A stretch of DNA of 33,013 nt from Prevotella sp. (GTDB lineage: Bacteria; Bacteroidota; Bacteroidia; Bacteroidales; Bacteroidaceae), in NCBI GenBank assembly GCA_021636625.1, contig JAJWLX010000035.1, positions 1 to 33,013 on the forward strand, given 5' to 3'. Positions 7,843 to 16,082 of this stretch are shown here, in pieces. Under the pieces are notes generated by a model. The model saw only the letters and a program-made list of their open reading frames with translations, was not told the origin of the DNA and ran no database searches. Position 1 is the stretch's first letter. Every line of letters starts with the position of its first letter. The position numbers and the translations under genes are program-made.

Positions 7843-9009
7843 TTAGTATTCGAATGTTCCGAATTCGCTCTTGATGGTCAGGCTGCGCTTGCCTTCCTCG
7901 ATATGGCCCACAATCTGGGCATCGATGTTGAAGCTCTTGCTGATGGCGATAACCTTCTCGGCAACCTCAGGACGAACGTAGATCTCCATACGGTGACCCA
8001 TGTTGAATACCTGATACATCTCCTTCCAGTCGGTCTCTGAGCAGTCGTGGATTGCCTTGAAGAGTGGAGGCACAGGGAACATGTTGTCCTTCACTACCTT
8101 ACAGTTCTCGCCTACGAAGTGAAGAACCTTGGTCTGGGCACCACCGGTGCAGTGAACCATACCGTGAATCTCTGGGCGGAGCTCATCGAGAATCTTCTTG
8201 ATGACAGGAGCGTAGGTACGGGTAGGAGAGAGTACCAGTTCTCCGGCGTTGACAGGTGAACCTTCTACTTCATCAGTCAACTTATACTTACCGCTGTAAA
8301 CCAACTCGTCTGGCACGGCGTGGTCGTAGCTTTCAGGATAGTTCTCTGCGAGATACTTGGCGAATACATCGTGGCGGGCAGAAGTAAGTCCGTTGCTGCC
8401 CATACCGCCGTTGTACTTCTTCTCGTAAGTAGCCTGACCTGTAGAAGAAAGACCTACGATAACATCGCCTGGACGGATGTTGGCGTTGTTGATGACATCG
8501 CTGCGCTTCATGCGGCAGGTAACGGTAGAGTCAACGATGATGGTACGAACCAGGTCGCCTACATCGGCAGTCTCACCGCCTGTAGGATAGATGCCGATAC
8601 CCATCTCGCGCATCTCGTGGAGCAGGTCGTCAGTACCATTGATGATAGCAGAGATAACCTCGCCTGGGATGAGCATCTTGTTGCGGCCGATGGTAGAGCT
8701 TACGAGGATGTTATCTACGGCGCCCACGCAGAGCAGGTCGTCTGTATTCATCACGATAGCATCCTGAGCGATACCTTTCCATACAGAGAGGTCGCCAGTC
8801 TCTTTCCAGTACATGTAGGCCAAGCTCGACTTGGTACCTGCACCGTCGGCATGCATAATGTTACAATACTCTGGGTCGCCGCCCAAGATATCAGGTATGA
8901 TCTTGCAGAAAGCCTGTGGGAAGATACCCTTGTCGATGTTCTTGATAGCGTTGTGAACATCTTCCTTTGCTGCGCTTACACCGCGCATCATGTATCTATT
9001 GTTACTCAT
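7843..9009 (-). CDS. purM: Phosphoribosylformylglycinamidine cyclo-ligase (AIR synthetase)
   Basis: Closes the imidazole ring (FGAM + ATP to AIR) in de novo purine synthesis; cytoplasmic, PurM fold. Visible landmarks are the glycine-rich HADGAGTKSS near 54-63, NTDDLLCVGA near 88-97, the TGGETAD loop near 143-149, and NMGHRMEIYV near 331-340, which corresponds to the family NMGxGM motif. At 388 residues it is longer than the E. coli enzyme (about 345), as in other Bacteroidetes. It lies between aroE and prfA. A repeated TTCAAAG leader that also precedes purC fills the 48 bases upstream. Confidence 0.92.
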   Translation of the reverse strand: MSNNRYMMRGVSAAKEDVHNAIKNIDKGIFPQAFCKIIPDILGGDPEYCNIMHADGAGTKSSLAYMYWKETGDLSVWKGIAQDAIVMNTDDLLCVGAVDNILVSSTIGRNKMLIPGEVISAIINGTDDLLHEMREMGIGIYPTGGETADVGDLVRTIIVDSTVTCRMKRSDVINNANIRPGDVIVGLSSTGQATYEKKYNGGMGSNGLTSARHDVFAKYLAENYPESYDHAVPDELVYSGKYKLTDEVEGSPVNAGELVLSPTRTYAPVIKKILDELRPEIHGMVHCTGGAQTKVLHFVGENCKVVKDNMFPVPPLFKAIHDCSETDWKEMYQVFNMGHRMEIYVRPEVAEKVIAISKSFNIDAQIVGHIEEGKRSLTIKSEFGTFEY

Positions 9010-9016
9010 ATTCTTA

Positions 9017-9059
9017 TTTTGAACTTTGATCTTTGAACATTGAACTTTATGATATGCTT
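9017..9059 (-). promoter_or_regulatory. TTCAAAG-repeat leader upstream of purM
   Basis: Read on the minus strand, GCATATCATAAAGTTCAA is followed by further spaced GTTCAA/TCAAAG units and ends 8 bases before the purM ATG. The same arrangement (GCATATCATCAAGTTCAA and TTCAAAG units) lies just upstream of purC at 11554-11595. Its function is unknown; it could be an operator, a leader RNA or a dispersed simple repeat. Confidence 0.5.
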
Positions 9060-9804
9060 ATTTTTCTTCGTGCCAGAAATCCCATGATGCAAAAGCTTGC
9101 AGCAAGAGCATTTCCAAGCCATTCTTCACGGTGGCTCCGTGCTCTTTTCCCTTCTTCATGAAGAGGGTTTCATCGGGATTGTAGATGAGGTCGTAGAGCA
9201 GAGTGTGGGTATCCATCGCCTCGTAAGGCAGTGGAGGGCACTCATCTACATGAGGATACATACCTACAGGAGTACAATTCACGATGACATTGTATTCCTT
9301 GATGACCTCAGGGGTGATTTTATCGTACTGGATAGTACCTGGACGTTCGTATCGACTCACGAAAACAGTCTCCAGTCCTAGCGATTTCAAGCCGTAGTTG
9401 ATGGCTTTAGACGCACCGCCAGTACCGAGAATCAATGCCTTCTTGTGGAAAGACTCGATGAAAGGTTCGATGCTCTGGGTGAAACCGATGACATCACTGT
9501 TGTATCCCTTGAGGATAGTCTCGTCGCCTTTATGCTCCACTTTCACCACGTTGACAGCTCCGATGGCATTTGCCTCGGGGCTAACCTGATCAAGATAACT
9601 GATTACCTTCTCCTTGTAAGGGATGGTTACATTGAGGCCTTTTAACTCCGGATTAGAGTCGAGAATCTCGGTGAGATCTTCGATGGATGGAATCTCGAAG
9701 TTGATATATTGGGCGTCGATGCCCTCGTTCTCAAACTTCTCGTTGAAGTAGCCTTTTGAGAACGAATGTCCTAGGGGATAACCTATGAGTCCATACTTGT
9801 CCAT
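9058..9804 (-). CDS. aroE: Shikimate dehydrogenase
   Basis: NADPH-dependent reduction of 3-dehydroshikimate to shikimate in aromatic amino acid and chorismate synthesis. The 248 residues show S14 and S16 in GHSFSK (shikimate carboxylate binding), the catalytic lysine K64 in NVTIPYK, D104 in YNSD, and the dinucleotide loop GTGGASKA at 127-134. It is slightly shorter than E. coli AroE (272). It lies 12 bases after menG; chorismate feeds menaquinone, so the neighbourhood is metabolically sensible. Confidence 0.95.
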   Translation of the reverse strand: MDKYGLIGYPLGHSFSKGYFNEKFENEGIDAQYINFEIPSIEDLTEILDSNPELKGLNVTIPYKEKVISYLDQVSPEANAIGAVNVVKVEHKGDETILKGYNSDVIGFTQSIEPFIESFHKKALILGTGGASKAINYGLKSLGLETVFVSRYERPGTIQYDKITPEVIKEYNVIVNCTPVGMYPHVDECPPLPYEAMDTHTLLYDLIYNPDETLFMKKGKEHGATVKNGLEMLLLQAFASWDFWHEEK

Positions 9805-9816
9805 AATATCTTTGTT

Positions 9817-10551
9817 TTATTTTGTTGCGAAATAAAGGGTGCAGATGCCGAAGGTGAGTCTCTTGAACTCAGCCTTTTCGAATCCTGCCTTCTTGAATAC
9901 CTCCATCATCGTTTCTCCCTGTGGGAAGGCCTCGATGGTCTTGGTGAGATAGCTGTAGGCACTCTGGTCTTTCGATATCAGCTTGCCGTAGATAGGCAAT
10001 ACGGTATGCGAATAGATGTGGAACAGCTGCTTCATCGGGAAGCTGACTGGAGTGGTGAGTTCCACGATGCAGAGATGTCCTCCCTTCTTCAGTACTCGGC
10101 ACATTTCGCGCAGTCCCTGGTCCAGGTTCTGGAAGTTGCGGATGCCGAAGGCGGCTGTTACCGCATCAAAGGTGTTGTCTTCGTATGAGAGGTTGAGGCA
10201 GTCTTCCTTGTCGAAGCGGATTACGTGGTCCAGTCCCAGTCGTTTCACCTTCTGTCTTCCTATCTCCATCATTCCCTGCGAGATATCTGCTCCCACGAGC
10301 TTGTCGGGATGCAGCATCTGTGCGGCAAGGATGGCGAAGTCGCCGGTGCCTGTGGCGATGTCGAGCATTTTCTTTGGAGAGAAGGGCGCAAGCCGCTTGA
10401 TTGCCTTCTTGCGCCATCCCTTATCGATATCCCACGAGAGTCGGTGGTTCAGGGTATCGTAGGTAGGGGCGATGTTGTCAAACATCTCCTCTACCAACTT
10501 TCCCTTTTCTCCTGTGCCCTCGTAGGGCTTAATCTGTTCTTGTTTATACAT
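9817..10551 (-). CDS. menG: Demethylmenaquinone methyltransferase
   Basis: SAM-dependent C-methylation that converts demethylmenaquinone to menaquinone, the respiratory quinone of these anaerobes. It is also called ubiE in homologues. The 244 residues have a Rossmann methyltransferase core with motif I LDIATGTGD at 63-71, an acidic strand end GADIS near 87-91, and motif AAFGIRNF typical of the UbiE/MenG family. Menaquinone rather than ubiquinone is the expected product in Bacteroidales (established knowledge). It lies between purC (47-base gap) and aroE (12-base gap). Confidence 0.93.
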   Translation of the reverse strand: MYKQEQIKPYEGTGEKGKLVEEMFDNIAPTYDTLNHRLSWDIDKGWRKKAIKRLAPFSPKKMLDIATGTGDFAILAAQMLHPDKLVGADISQGMMEIGRQKVKRLGLDHVIRFDKEDCLNLSYEDNTFDAVTAAFGIRNFQNLDQGLREMCRVLKKGGHLCIVELTTPVSFPMKQLFHIYSHTVLPIYGKLISKDQSAYSYLTKTIEAFPQGETMMEVFKKAGFEKAEFKRLTFGICTLYFATK

Positions 10552-10598
10552 TATTTATATATTACTTACTTTTGTCGAGCAATATACCTTATTATATA

Positions 10599-11549
10599 TT
10601 ACTTGTGTGCAGCAAGCCACTCGCTTACGTTCTTCTCGATGCGTGCAGCGATGTCGCCTTCCTCAGCAGCCTTGTCGAACTTCTCGCCTGTGATATGCTC
10701 GTACAGCTCGATGTAGCGATCAGATACGCTCTCTGCATACTCGTCAGTAATCTCTGGCATAGTCTGACCAGGCTCGTTCATGAAGTTGTGCTCGATGAGC
10801 CACTGGCGAACGAACTCCTTAGAAAGCTGGCGCTGAGGCTCACCCTTCTCAAACTTCTCCTCGTAGCCGTCAGCATAGAAGTAGCGGCTAGAGTCTGGAG
10901 TGTGGATCTCGTCGATGAGGTAAACCTTACCGTCGTGCTTACCGAACTCGTACTTGGTATCTACGAGGATCAATCCCTGCTTGGCAGCGATTTCCTGACC
11001 ACGGGCGAAGATGCGGCGTGTATAGTCTTCCATTACAGCGTAATCCTCTGCACTAACAATACCCTGGGCGATGATCTCTTCCTTAGAGATGTTCATATCG
11101 TGACCCTCGTCAGCCTTTGTAGTAGGGGTGATGATAGGCTCTGGGAAACGCTCGTTCTCGCGCATTCCGTCAGGCAACTTCACACCGCAGATCTCGCGGC
11201 ATCCCTTCTGATAGTCACGCCATGCACTACCGGTGAGGATAGAACGGATGATCATCTCCACGCGGAAACCTTCGCACTTCAAACCTACGGTAACCATTGG
11301 GTCTGGAGTAGCCAACTTCCAGTTTGGACAGATGTCTGTAGTAGTGTCCAAGAACTTAGCTGCAATCTGATTGAGCACCTGTCCCTTGAAAGGGATACCC
11401 TTAGGCAGAACAACGTCGAACGCTGAGATTCTGTCGGTAGCGACCATCACGAGGATGTCGTCGTTAATGTCATACACATCACGTACTTTACCGTGGTAAA
11501 CACTCTTCTGTCCATCGAAATGGAAATCTGTTTTTGTTAATGCTTTCAT
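10599..11549 (-). CDS. purC: Phosphoribosylaminoimidazole-succinocarboxamide synthase
   Basis: Joins CAIR with aspartate to form SAICAR in purine synthesis, using ATP. The 316-residue protein begins with the nucleotide-binding strand HGKVRDVYD near 19-27, then TDRISAFDVVLP near 38-49, and carries the signature LIDEIHTPDSSRYF. The length resembles the roughly 300-residue bacterial/yeast-like branch rather than the short 237-residue E. coli form. It follows phoH after 79 bases, a gap with the TTCAAAG leader also found in front of purM. Confidence 0.95.
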   Translation of the reverse strand: MKALTKTDFHFDGQKSVYHGKVRDVYDINDDILVMVATDRISAFDVVLPKGIPFKGQVLNQIAAKFLDTTTDICPNWKLATPDPMVTVGLKCEGFRVEMIIRSILTGSAWRDYQKGCREICGVKLPDGMRENERFPEPIITPTTKADEGHDMNISKEEIIAQGIVSAEDYAVMEDYTRRIFARGQEIAAKQGLILVDTKYEFGKHDGKVYLIDEIHTPDSSRYFYADGYEEKFEKGEPQRQLSKEFVRQWLIEHNFMNEPGQTMPEITDEYAESVSDRYIELYEHITGEKFDKAAEEGDIAARIEKNVSEWLAAHK

Positions 11550-11553
11550 TTTA

Positions 11554-11595
11554 CTTTGAACTTTGAATTTTGAACTTTGAACTTGATGATATGCC
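11554..11595 (-). promoter_or_regulatory. TTCAAAG-repeat leader upstream of purC
   Basis: On the minus strand GGCATATCATCAAGTTCAA leads into TTCAAAG-type heptads and ends 4 bases from the purC ATG. It is nearly identical in order and spacing to the purM leader at 9017-9059. It may be a shared control element or a simple-sequence repeat. Confidence 0.5.
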
Positions 11596-11628
11596 TTGAG
11601 TAATCATTCTGTTCATTCTTAATTCTGA

Positions 11629-12615
11629 TTATTTTGAATTATCTTTTTCTGCTTTCAGAGCTTCCCGTGCTTCCGCTCTCTCCTTGTCATACTTGTCGTA
11701 TGCGTTGACGATGCGGGTTACGAGCTTGTGTCGCACAATATCCTTCTGTCCCAGTTTCACGACTCCGATTCCTTCTACTCCTTCCAGAATCTTAAGCGCC
11801 TCTTTCAGTCCGCTTCGCTGTTCGCGAGGCAAGTCTATCTGTGTCAGGTCGCCGGTGATGATCATCTTGGTGTTCATACCCATACGGGTGAGGAACATTC
11901 TGATCTGCTGTGAGGTTGTATTCTGCGCCTCGTCGAGGATGACGACGGCGTCGCTGAGGGTGCGTCCACGCATGAAGGCGAGTGGCGCAATCTGGATAAT
12001 GTGCTTTTCCATCATGTCTTGCAACTTAACGGCAGGAATCATATCTTCCAACGCATCATAGAGCGGTTGCAGGTAAGGGTCTATCTTATCTTTCATGTCG
12101 CCCGGCAGGAATCCGAGCTTTTCGCCTGCTTCTACGGCAGGTCTTGAGAGGATGATTTTCTTGATAGCTTTCTCCTTGAGGGCTTTCACGGCAAGGGCGA
12201 TGCTGAGGTAGGTCTTACCGGTTCCGGCAGGACCCACTGCAAATATCATATCGTTCTTCTCGTAAGCCTCGATGAGCTGCTGCTGGTTCTCGCTGCGGCT
12301 CTTGATAGGTCGGCCGCTGATGCTATATACCAGCACGCCTTTCACGGAGTCTGCTTTGGTCTGTTTGCCTTTCACAATATCAAGGATATCCTCTTCATTG
12401 AGCATGTTGTATTTAGCTAAGTGCTTGCGCATCAGCTCAATGTCTTCTTCTGCTTTCGCCATTTCCTCTTCGTCGCCGAGCACACGAATCACGTTGTCGC
12501 GTGCAACGATACGCAACTTAGGATACAGTGACTTGATTATCTGTAGGTTACCATTTCCTACGCCATAGAACATCACTGGATCTATATCTTCGAGTATAAT
12601 ATGTTTCTCTATCAA
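11629..12615 (-). CDS. phoH: PhoH family ATPase
   Basis: Cytoplasmic ATPase of the PhoH (PhoL/YbeZ-like) family. Homologues are tied to RNA metabolism and ribosome maturation, but the exact substrate is unsettled. The 328 residues have a small N-terminal domain with an RNA-binding-like (KH-like) strand pattern (about 10-90), Walker A GPAGTGKT at 128-135, and Walker B VVILDEAQNTT around 224-234. The charged C-tail is rich in K/E/A. It is the first gene of the seven-gene minus-strand run ending in pyrF and has a consensus promoter at 12677-12708. Confidence 0.92.
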   Translation of the reverse strand: MIEKHIILEDIDPVMFYGVGNGNLQIIKSLYPKLRIVARDNVIRVLGDEEEMAKAEEDIELMRKHLAKYNMLNEEDILDIVKGKQTKADSVKGVLVYSISGRPIKSRSENQQQLIEAYEKNDMIFAVGPAGTGKTYLSIALAVKALKEKAIKKIILSRPAVEAGEKLGFLPGDMKDKIDPYLQPLYDALEDMIPAVKLQDMMEKHIIQIAPLAFMRGRTLSDAVVILDEAQNTTSQQIRMFLTRMGMNTKMIITGDLTQIDLPREQRSGLKEALKILEGVEGIGVVKLGQKDIVRHKLVTRIVNAYDKYDKERAEAREALKAEKDNSK

Positions 12616-12676
12616 AATATTTATATTTCTTATTGGTTTGCAACCTTAATGTTCTAAATAATGTTATATAACGCTG

Positions 12677-12708
12677 CAAAATTACTACTTTTCTGTGAAT
12701 TGAGCAAA
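12677..12708 (-). promoter_or_regulatory. Promoter of phoH
   Basis: On the minus strand TTTG (12705-12708), exactly 20 bases, then TAATTTTG (12677-12684) match the Bacteroidetes promoter consensus. The start of transcription would lie about 55 bases before the phoH ATG. Confidence 0.7.
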
Positions 12709-12726
12709 TATTTCAATACTTTTTGT

Positions 12727-12734
12727 TACCTTTG
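12727..12734 (+). promoter_or_regulatory. -7 box of the DUF5715 gene
   Basis: TACCTTTG on the plus strand, 16 bases before the ATG at 12751, fits TAnnTTTG. The -33 region is weak (TTGAGC at 12700-12705). It is back-to-back with the phoH promoter. Confidence 0.55.
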
Positions 12735-12750
12735 CAGGAAATTTTTAGTT

Positions 12751-13641
12751 ATGAAGATTAGTAAGAATAGATATTTGCAAGGTTTTTTGGTAGTCGTGCT
12801 GCTGCTGGCACTGGTCCGTGTTATTTTTCCGAGTGTGGCTGAGCCTAGGTTGACGGCTCATTCTGATGGGAAAGACAGTACGGCAATCGATTCATTAAGA
12901 GGAGATTCTGATGGTTCTGCCCTGGTGGCTTCAGCTGGTGCTCAGGATGTCGTTTCCGGTGATGCTTCTTCTTCTGAAGCTGCGGATTTGAAGAAGGATG
13001 AATTGTCGGTAACTCCTGATACAGCCTCTGATGGCAGTTTTTCGATATTTTTCGATAAGAATGGCAAGGAGGTGAAGCATCGCATTTTCTCGGTGCCTCA
13101 TTTCGGAAATACCTTCCCTGATCAGCAGGATGTACAGATTGTGGCTGCCAGCAAGCATGGTGTGGCTCCGGTTCAGAACCGTGAGGAGGCTGAGCATAGC
13201 AAGGGTAAACTGGTGTATGTGGGCAGCAACCCTTTCTTTTATGTGGATAAGTTGAACAACAGTATTCCTTATCTGGTGCCTAGGGCTTCGGTATTATTAC
13301 AGGATATCGGTCGGGCGTATTTTGATTCGCTGCAGATTAAGGGCATTCCTTTGCATAAGATCATCGTTACCAGTATCTTGCGTACCAAGGATGATGTGTC
13401 GAAACTGAGAACCCGAAACGGCAATGCTACCGAGAATTCGTGCCATCTCTATGGTACTACCTTCGATGTCTGCTACAACCGGTATAAGCAGATTCAGACG
13501 GAGAAACAGCCTCGCCGTCAGGTGCAGAATGATACCCTGAAGTGGGTTTTCAGCGAGGTGTTGAGAGATTTCCGTGAGAAGAACCGCTGTTATATCAAAT
13601 ACGAGGTAAAACAGGGTTGCTTCCATATCACCGTAAGATAA
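12751..13641 (+). CDS. DUF5715 family, membrane-anchored M15 peptidase-like protein
   Basis: I recognise this as the Bacteroidetes DUF5715 type. The 296 residues start with a membrane anchor or uncleaved signal (residues 8-25), then a low-complexity S/D/A-rich stretch (about 35-95), then a globular part. Residues 205-292 resemble the zinc D-Ala-D-Ala peptidase (M15) layout: SILRTKDD (R211), SCHLYGTTFDV with H232 and D239 in the S-x-H-x(6)-D spacing, and a last H292 in CFHITVR. That suggests a periplasmic cell-wall peptidase or a binding derivative; this is an inference from motif spacing. The ATG at 12751 is chosen over 12661 because the promoter -7 box lies between them. Confidence 0.8.
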   Translation: MKISKNRYLQGFLVVVLLLALVRVIFPSVAEPRLTAHSDGKDSTAIDSLRGDSDGSALVASAGAQDVVSGDASSSEAADLKKDELSVTPDTASDGSFSIFFDKNGKEVKHRIFSVPHFGNTFPDQQDVQIVAASKHGVAPVQNREEAEHSKGKLVYVGSNPFFYVDKLNNSIPYLVPRASVLLQDIGRAYFDSLQIKGIPLHKIIVTSILRTKDDVSKLRTRNGNATENSCHLYGTTFDVCYNRYKQIQTEKQPRRQVQNDTLKWVFSEVLRDFREKNRCYIKYEVKQGCFHITVR

Positions 13642-13682
13642 GGTTATTACCATAAGATTAATCTTTTATGGCAAAAAAAAAC

Positions 13683-13718
13683 AAAAAAGCTAGCAGATTT
13701 TTCCTGCTAGCTTTTTTC
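13683..13718. terminator. Bidirectional terminator between convergent genes
   Basis: Stem GCTAGCAG/CTGCTAGC (13689-13696 with 13704-13711) is extended by six A-T pairs, giving T runs on both strands. It separates the plus DUF5715 gene from the minus antiporter gene. Confidence 0.9.
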
Positions 13719-13728
13719 GTTCTTTTAT

Positions 13729-15990
13729 TTAGCTCTTTTCCTGAATCTTCTGCAGGTCGGCTTCTTCGCCTACCAGCCAGATGATGTCGCCCTTTTCAAA
13801 AACGCGGGAAGGGAGAATGTGGGTGAGGTTTTCCTGCCCCTCTTCCAATCCTACAACCATACAGTTGTACTTGTTGCGGATTCCGCTCTCTTCCAGCGTC
13901 TTGCCCAGAAATTCGCTGCCGCCGCTGATGATGAGCTGGCGGAGCTTCATCTCCCGTTTCTCTATCTCCAGGTCTTCCGGTGCTAGTTCGGTGGTGAGCG
14001 CCTGGGCAAACTTGTGTACCTGGTCGTCGTTACCGATAATCTGAAGCTTGTCGCCAGGGAATATCACGGTGTCGCCATTCGGAATGTTCAGGCGCTGCGA
14101 ACCCCTTCGGATGCTGCTCATATCGATGCCGAAACGCTGGCGGAGGTGCAGTTCCTTCAGTGATTTGCCACACCAGATGCTGTCTTCCGGTACCTCGATT
14201 TCACTGATATGGATATCTCTATCCAGCAGATGACCCTCGTAGAGCGGGCGCTTTTCGCCGTTTACCTGTGCGGCAATATCGCGCGAACGCAGGTTGTGCA
14301 GGAAGAGGCGCTCCATCACGATGCTTCGTTTCTTGATGCGGCGCGAACCCAACATCAGCAGTACAATCACGGCTCCGATGCATACCATCAGCGCATTGGT
14401 GAAGCGCGACAGATAGTTGATGATGTAGAAGATGAAGCCCAGGGCGATGACGTATCTCACGAATATCGTGAAGAGCAGCGGAATGCGGTTGATGCTGCTC
14501 TCCACCCACAGTCGCTTCCATTCCGGGCTGTGATTTTTCTTCATCACGATGGCTCGCAGGAAAGGCGAGATGAGTACGATGGTGAGCAGACCCGTGATGG
14601 CGTTGGCATACCAGTGGAGATTCCAGCCTGGCAGCATATTGCGCATCAGAGGCAAGACGAAGGTGAACATCATCGCTATCGCCGCAGCCGAAAGAATGGA
14701 GTATGCCACGGTATTGATGACCATCTGCCGAATCAGCGATTTCCACTTGCTCTGCTGTTGGGTAGAGGGGCGGCTCATCGCAAAATGGTTCAGGATGTTG
14801 ATGAATTTGCTAGGCAGATGCTTCTCCATCAGCTGATAGGAAGGCTGCGCCAGACGAATCATATAAGGGGTGAGGAAGGTGGTGATGACTGAAACTGCCA
14901 CCACTACCGGATAGAGGAAGTTGCTGATAACTCCCAGCGACAATCCCAGTGAGGCGATGATGAAGGAGAACTCGCCAATCTGCGCCATCGAGAATCCGCA
15001 GCGCATCGCCGACTTCAATGATTCGCCGCCCAGCATGAATCCGAAGGTCCCCAATGTAGCCTGTCCTATCAGAATGGCTGCTACGAGCGCGAGGATAGGA
15101 ACGGCATATTCTACCAGAATGTTGGGATCTACCAGCATACCTACCGATACGAAGAAGATGGCTCCGAAAAGATTCTTCACCGGTTCTACCAGCTTGATAA
15201 TCTTCTCAGCCTCAATGGTTTCTGCCAGGATGCTACCCATGACGAAGGCTCCGAAAGCGCTCGAAAAACCTACCTTGGTAGATAATACCGCCATACCGCA
15301 GCACAGTCCCAGGGAAACGATGAGCAGGGTTTCGCCATTGATGAACTTCCTGACCGAACGCAGGAAGAGCGGGATGGCAAAGATGCCCACGATAAACCAT
15401 AATACCAGGAAGAAGCCAATCCTCAGTACCGATGTAAACATCTGCTCGCCATCCGGATTGTTGCCTCCGGCGATGGCGGAAAGCATCACCATCATCACGA
15501 TGGCGAGGATGTCTTCCAGAATGAGCACGCTCATCACCATGGAGGCAAACTTCTGCTGCCGCAGTCCCATATCGTCGAAAGCCTTATATATAATGGTGGT
15601 GGAACTCATGGCGAGCATACCACCCAGGAAGATGCAGTCCATCCTGCCCCAGCCGAAGCTGTGACCCACGCTGATGCCCAGCATCATCATGGAAAAGACG
15701 ATGACGATGCAGGCGATGATGGGCGAGGCTCCCATCTTCACGATTTTCTTGAAGGAGAAATCAAGACCGAGCGAGAAGAGGGTGAAGATGACACCGATGT
15801 CTGCCCAGGTCTGGATATCCGTCTCGTCCATCACCGACATGGTATATGGCATGTGGGGCGACACGAGGAAGCCCGCCACGATGTAACCCAGCACCAGGGG
15901 CTGCTTGAGCCGCTTGAAGATGAGGGTAACAATGCCAGCCACCATCAGGATGAGGGCGAGGTCTTTTACTAAATAGGGAATTTCTGCCAT
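13729..15990 (-). CDS. CPA2 family cation/proton antiporter with RCK_C domains
   Basis: Inner-membrane monovalent cation/H+ exchanger of the KefB/KefC-like CPA2 family; probably exchanges K+ or Na+ for H+. Residues about 8-385 are the exchanger core, with the conserved acidic pair in LILEDILAI (E159, D160) and re-entrant-type SSTTIIYK (129-136). Residues about 423-550 add roughly four further hydrophobic helices. Two cytoplasmic RCK_C (TrkA-C) regulatory domains follow, at about 586-668 and 678-751. No RCK_N nucleotide-binding Rossmann domain is visible, so regulation by NAD(H) or glutathione as in E. coli KefC is unlikely. It is a single gene ending at a shared terminator with no neighbour in operon. 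Confidence 0.88.
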   Translation of the reverse strand: MAEIPYLVKDLALILMVAGIVTLIFKRLKQPLVLGYIVAGFLVSPHMPYTMSVMDETDIQTWADIGVIFTLFSLGLDFSFKKIVKMGASPIIACIVIVFSMMMLGISVGHSFGWGRMDCIFLGGMLAMSSTTIIYKAFDDMGLRQQKFASMVMSVLILEDILAIVMMVMLSAIAGGNNPDGEQMFTSVLRIGFFLVLWFIVGIFAIPLFLRSVRKFINGETLLIVSLGLCCGMAVLSTKVGFSSAFGAFVMGSILAETIEAEKIIKLVEPVKNLFGAIFFVSVGMLVDPNILVEYAVPILALVAAILIGQATLGTFGFMLGGESLKSAMRCGFSMAQIGEFSFIIASLGLSLGVISNFLYPVVVAVSVITTFLTPYMIRLAQPSYQLMEKHLPSKFINILNHFAMSRPSTQQQSKWKSLIRQMVINTVAYSILSAAAIAMMFTFVLPLMRNMLPGWNLHWYANAITGLLTIVLISPFLRAIVMKKNHSPEWKRLWVESSINRIPLLFTIFVRYVIALGFIFYIINYLSRFTNALMVCIGAVIVLLMLGSRRIKKRSIVMERLFLHNLRSRDIAAQVNGEKRPLYEGHLLDRDIHISEIEVPEDSIWCGKSLKELHLRQRFGIDMSSIRRGSQRLNIPNGDTVIFPGDKLQIIGNDDQVHKFAQALTTELAPEDLEIEKREMKLRQLIISGGSEFLGKTLEESGIRNKYNCMVVGLEEGQENLTHILPSRVFEKGDIIWLVGEEADLQKIQEKS

Positions 15991-16044
15991 ATTTTTCTTT
16001 TTATGAAAATGATAATCTCTCTAAAAAATAGTCAGTTTATGAAA

Positions 16045-16077
16045 ATGGGGAATTTAGATTTCTCCTAAATTCCCCAT
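16045..16077 (-). terminator. Terminator of pepT
   Basis: A 13-bp perfect stem ATGGGGAATTTAG/CTAAATTCCCCAT (16045-16057 with 16065-16077) has a 7-base loop and is followed on the minus strand by TTTTC. It lies 6 bases past the pepT stop. Confidence 0.8.
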
Positions 16078-16082
16078 ATATA

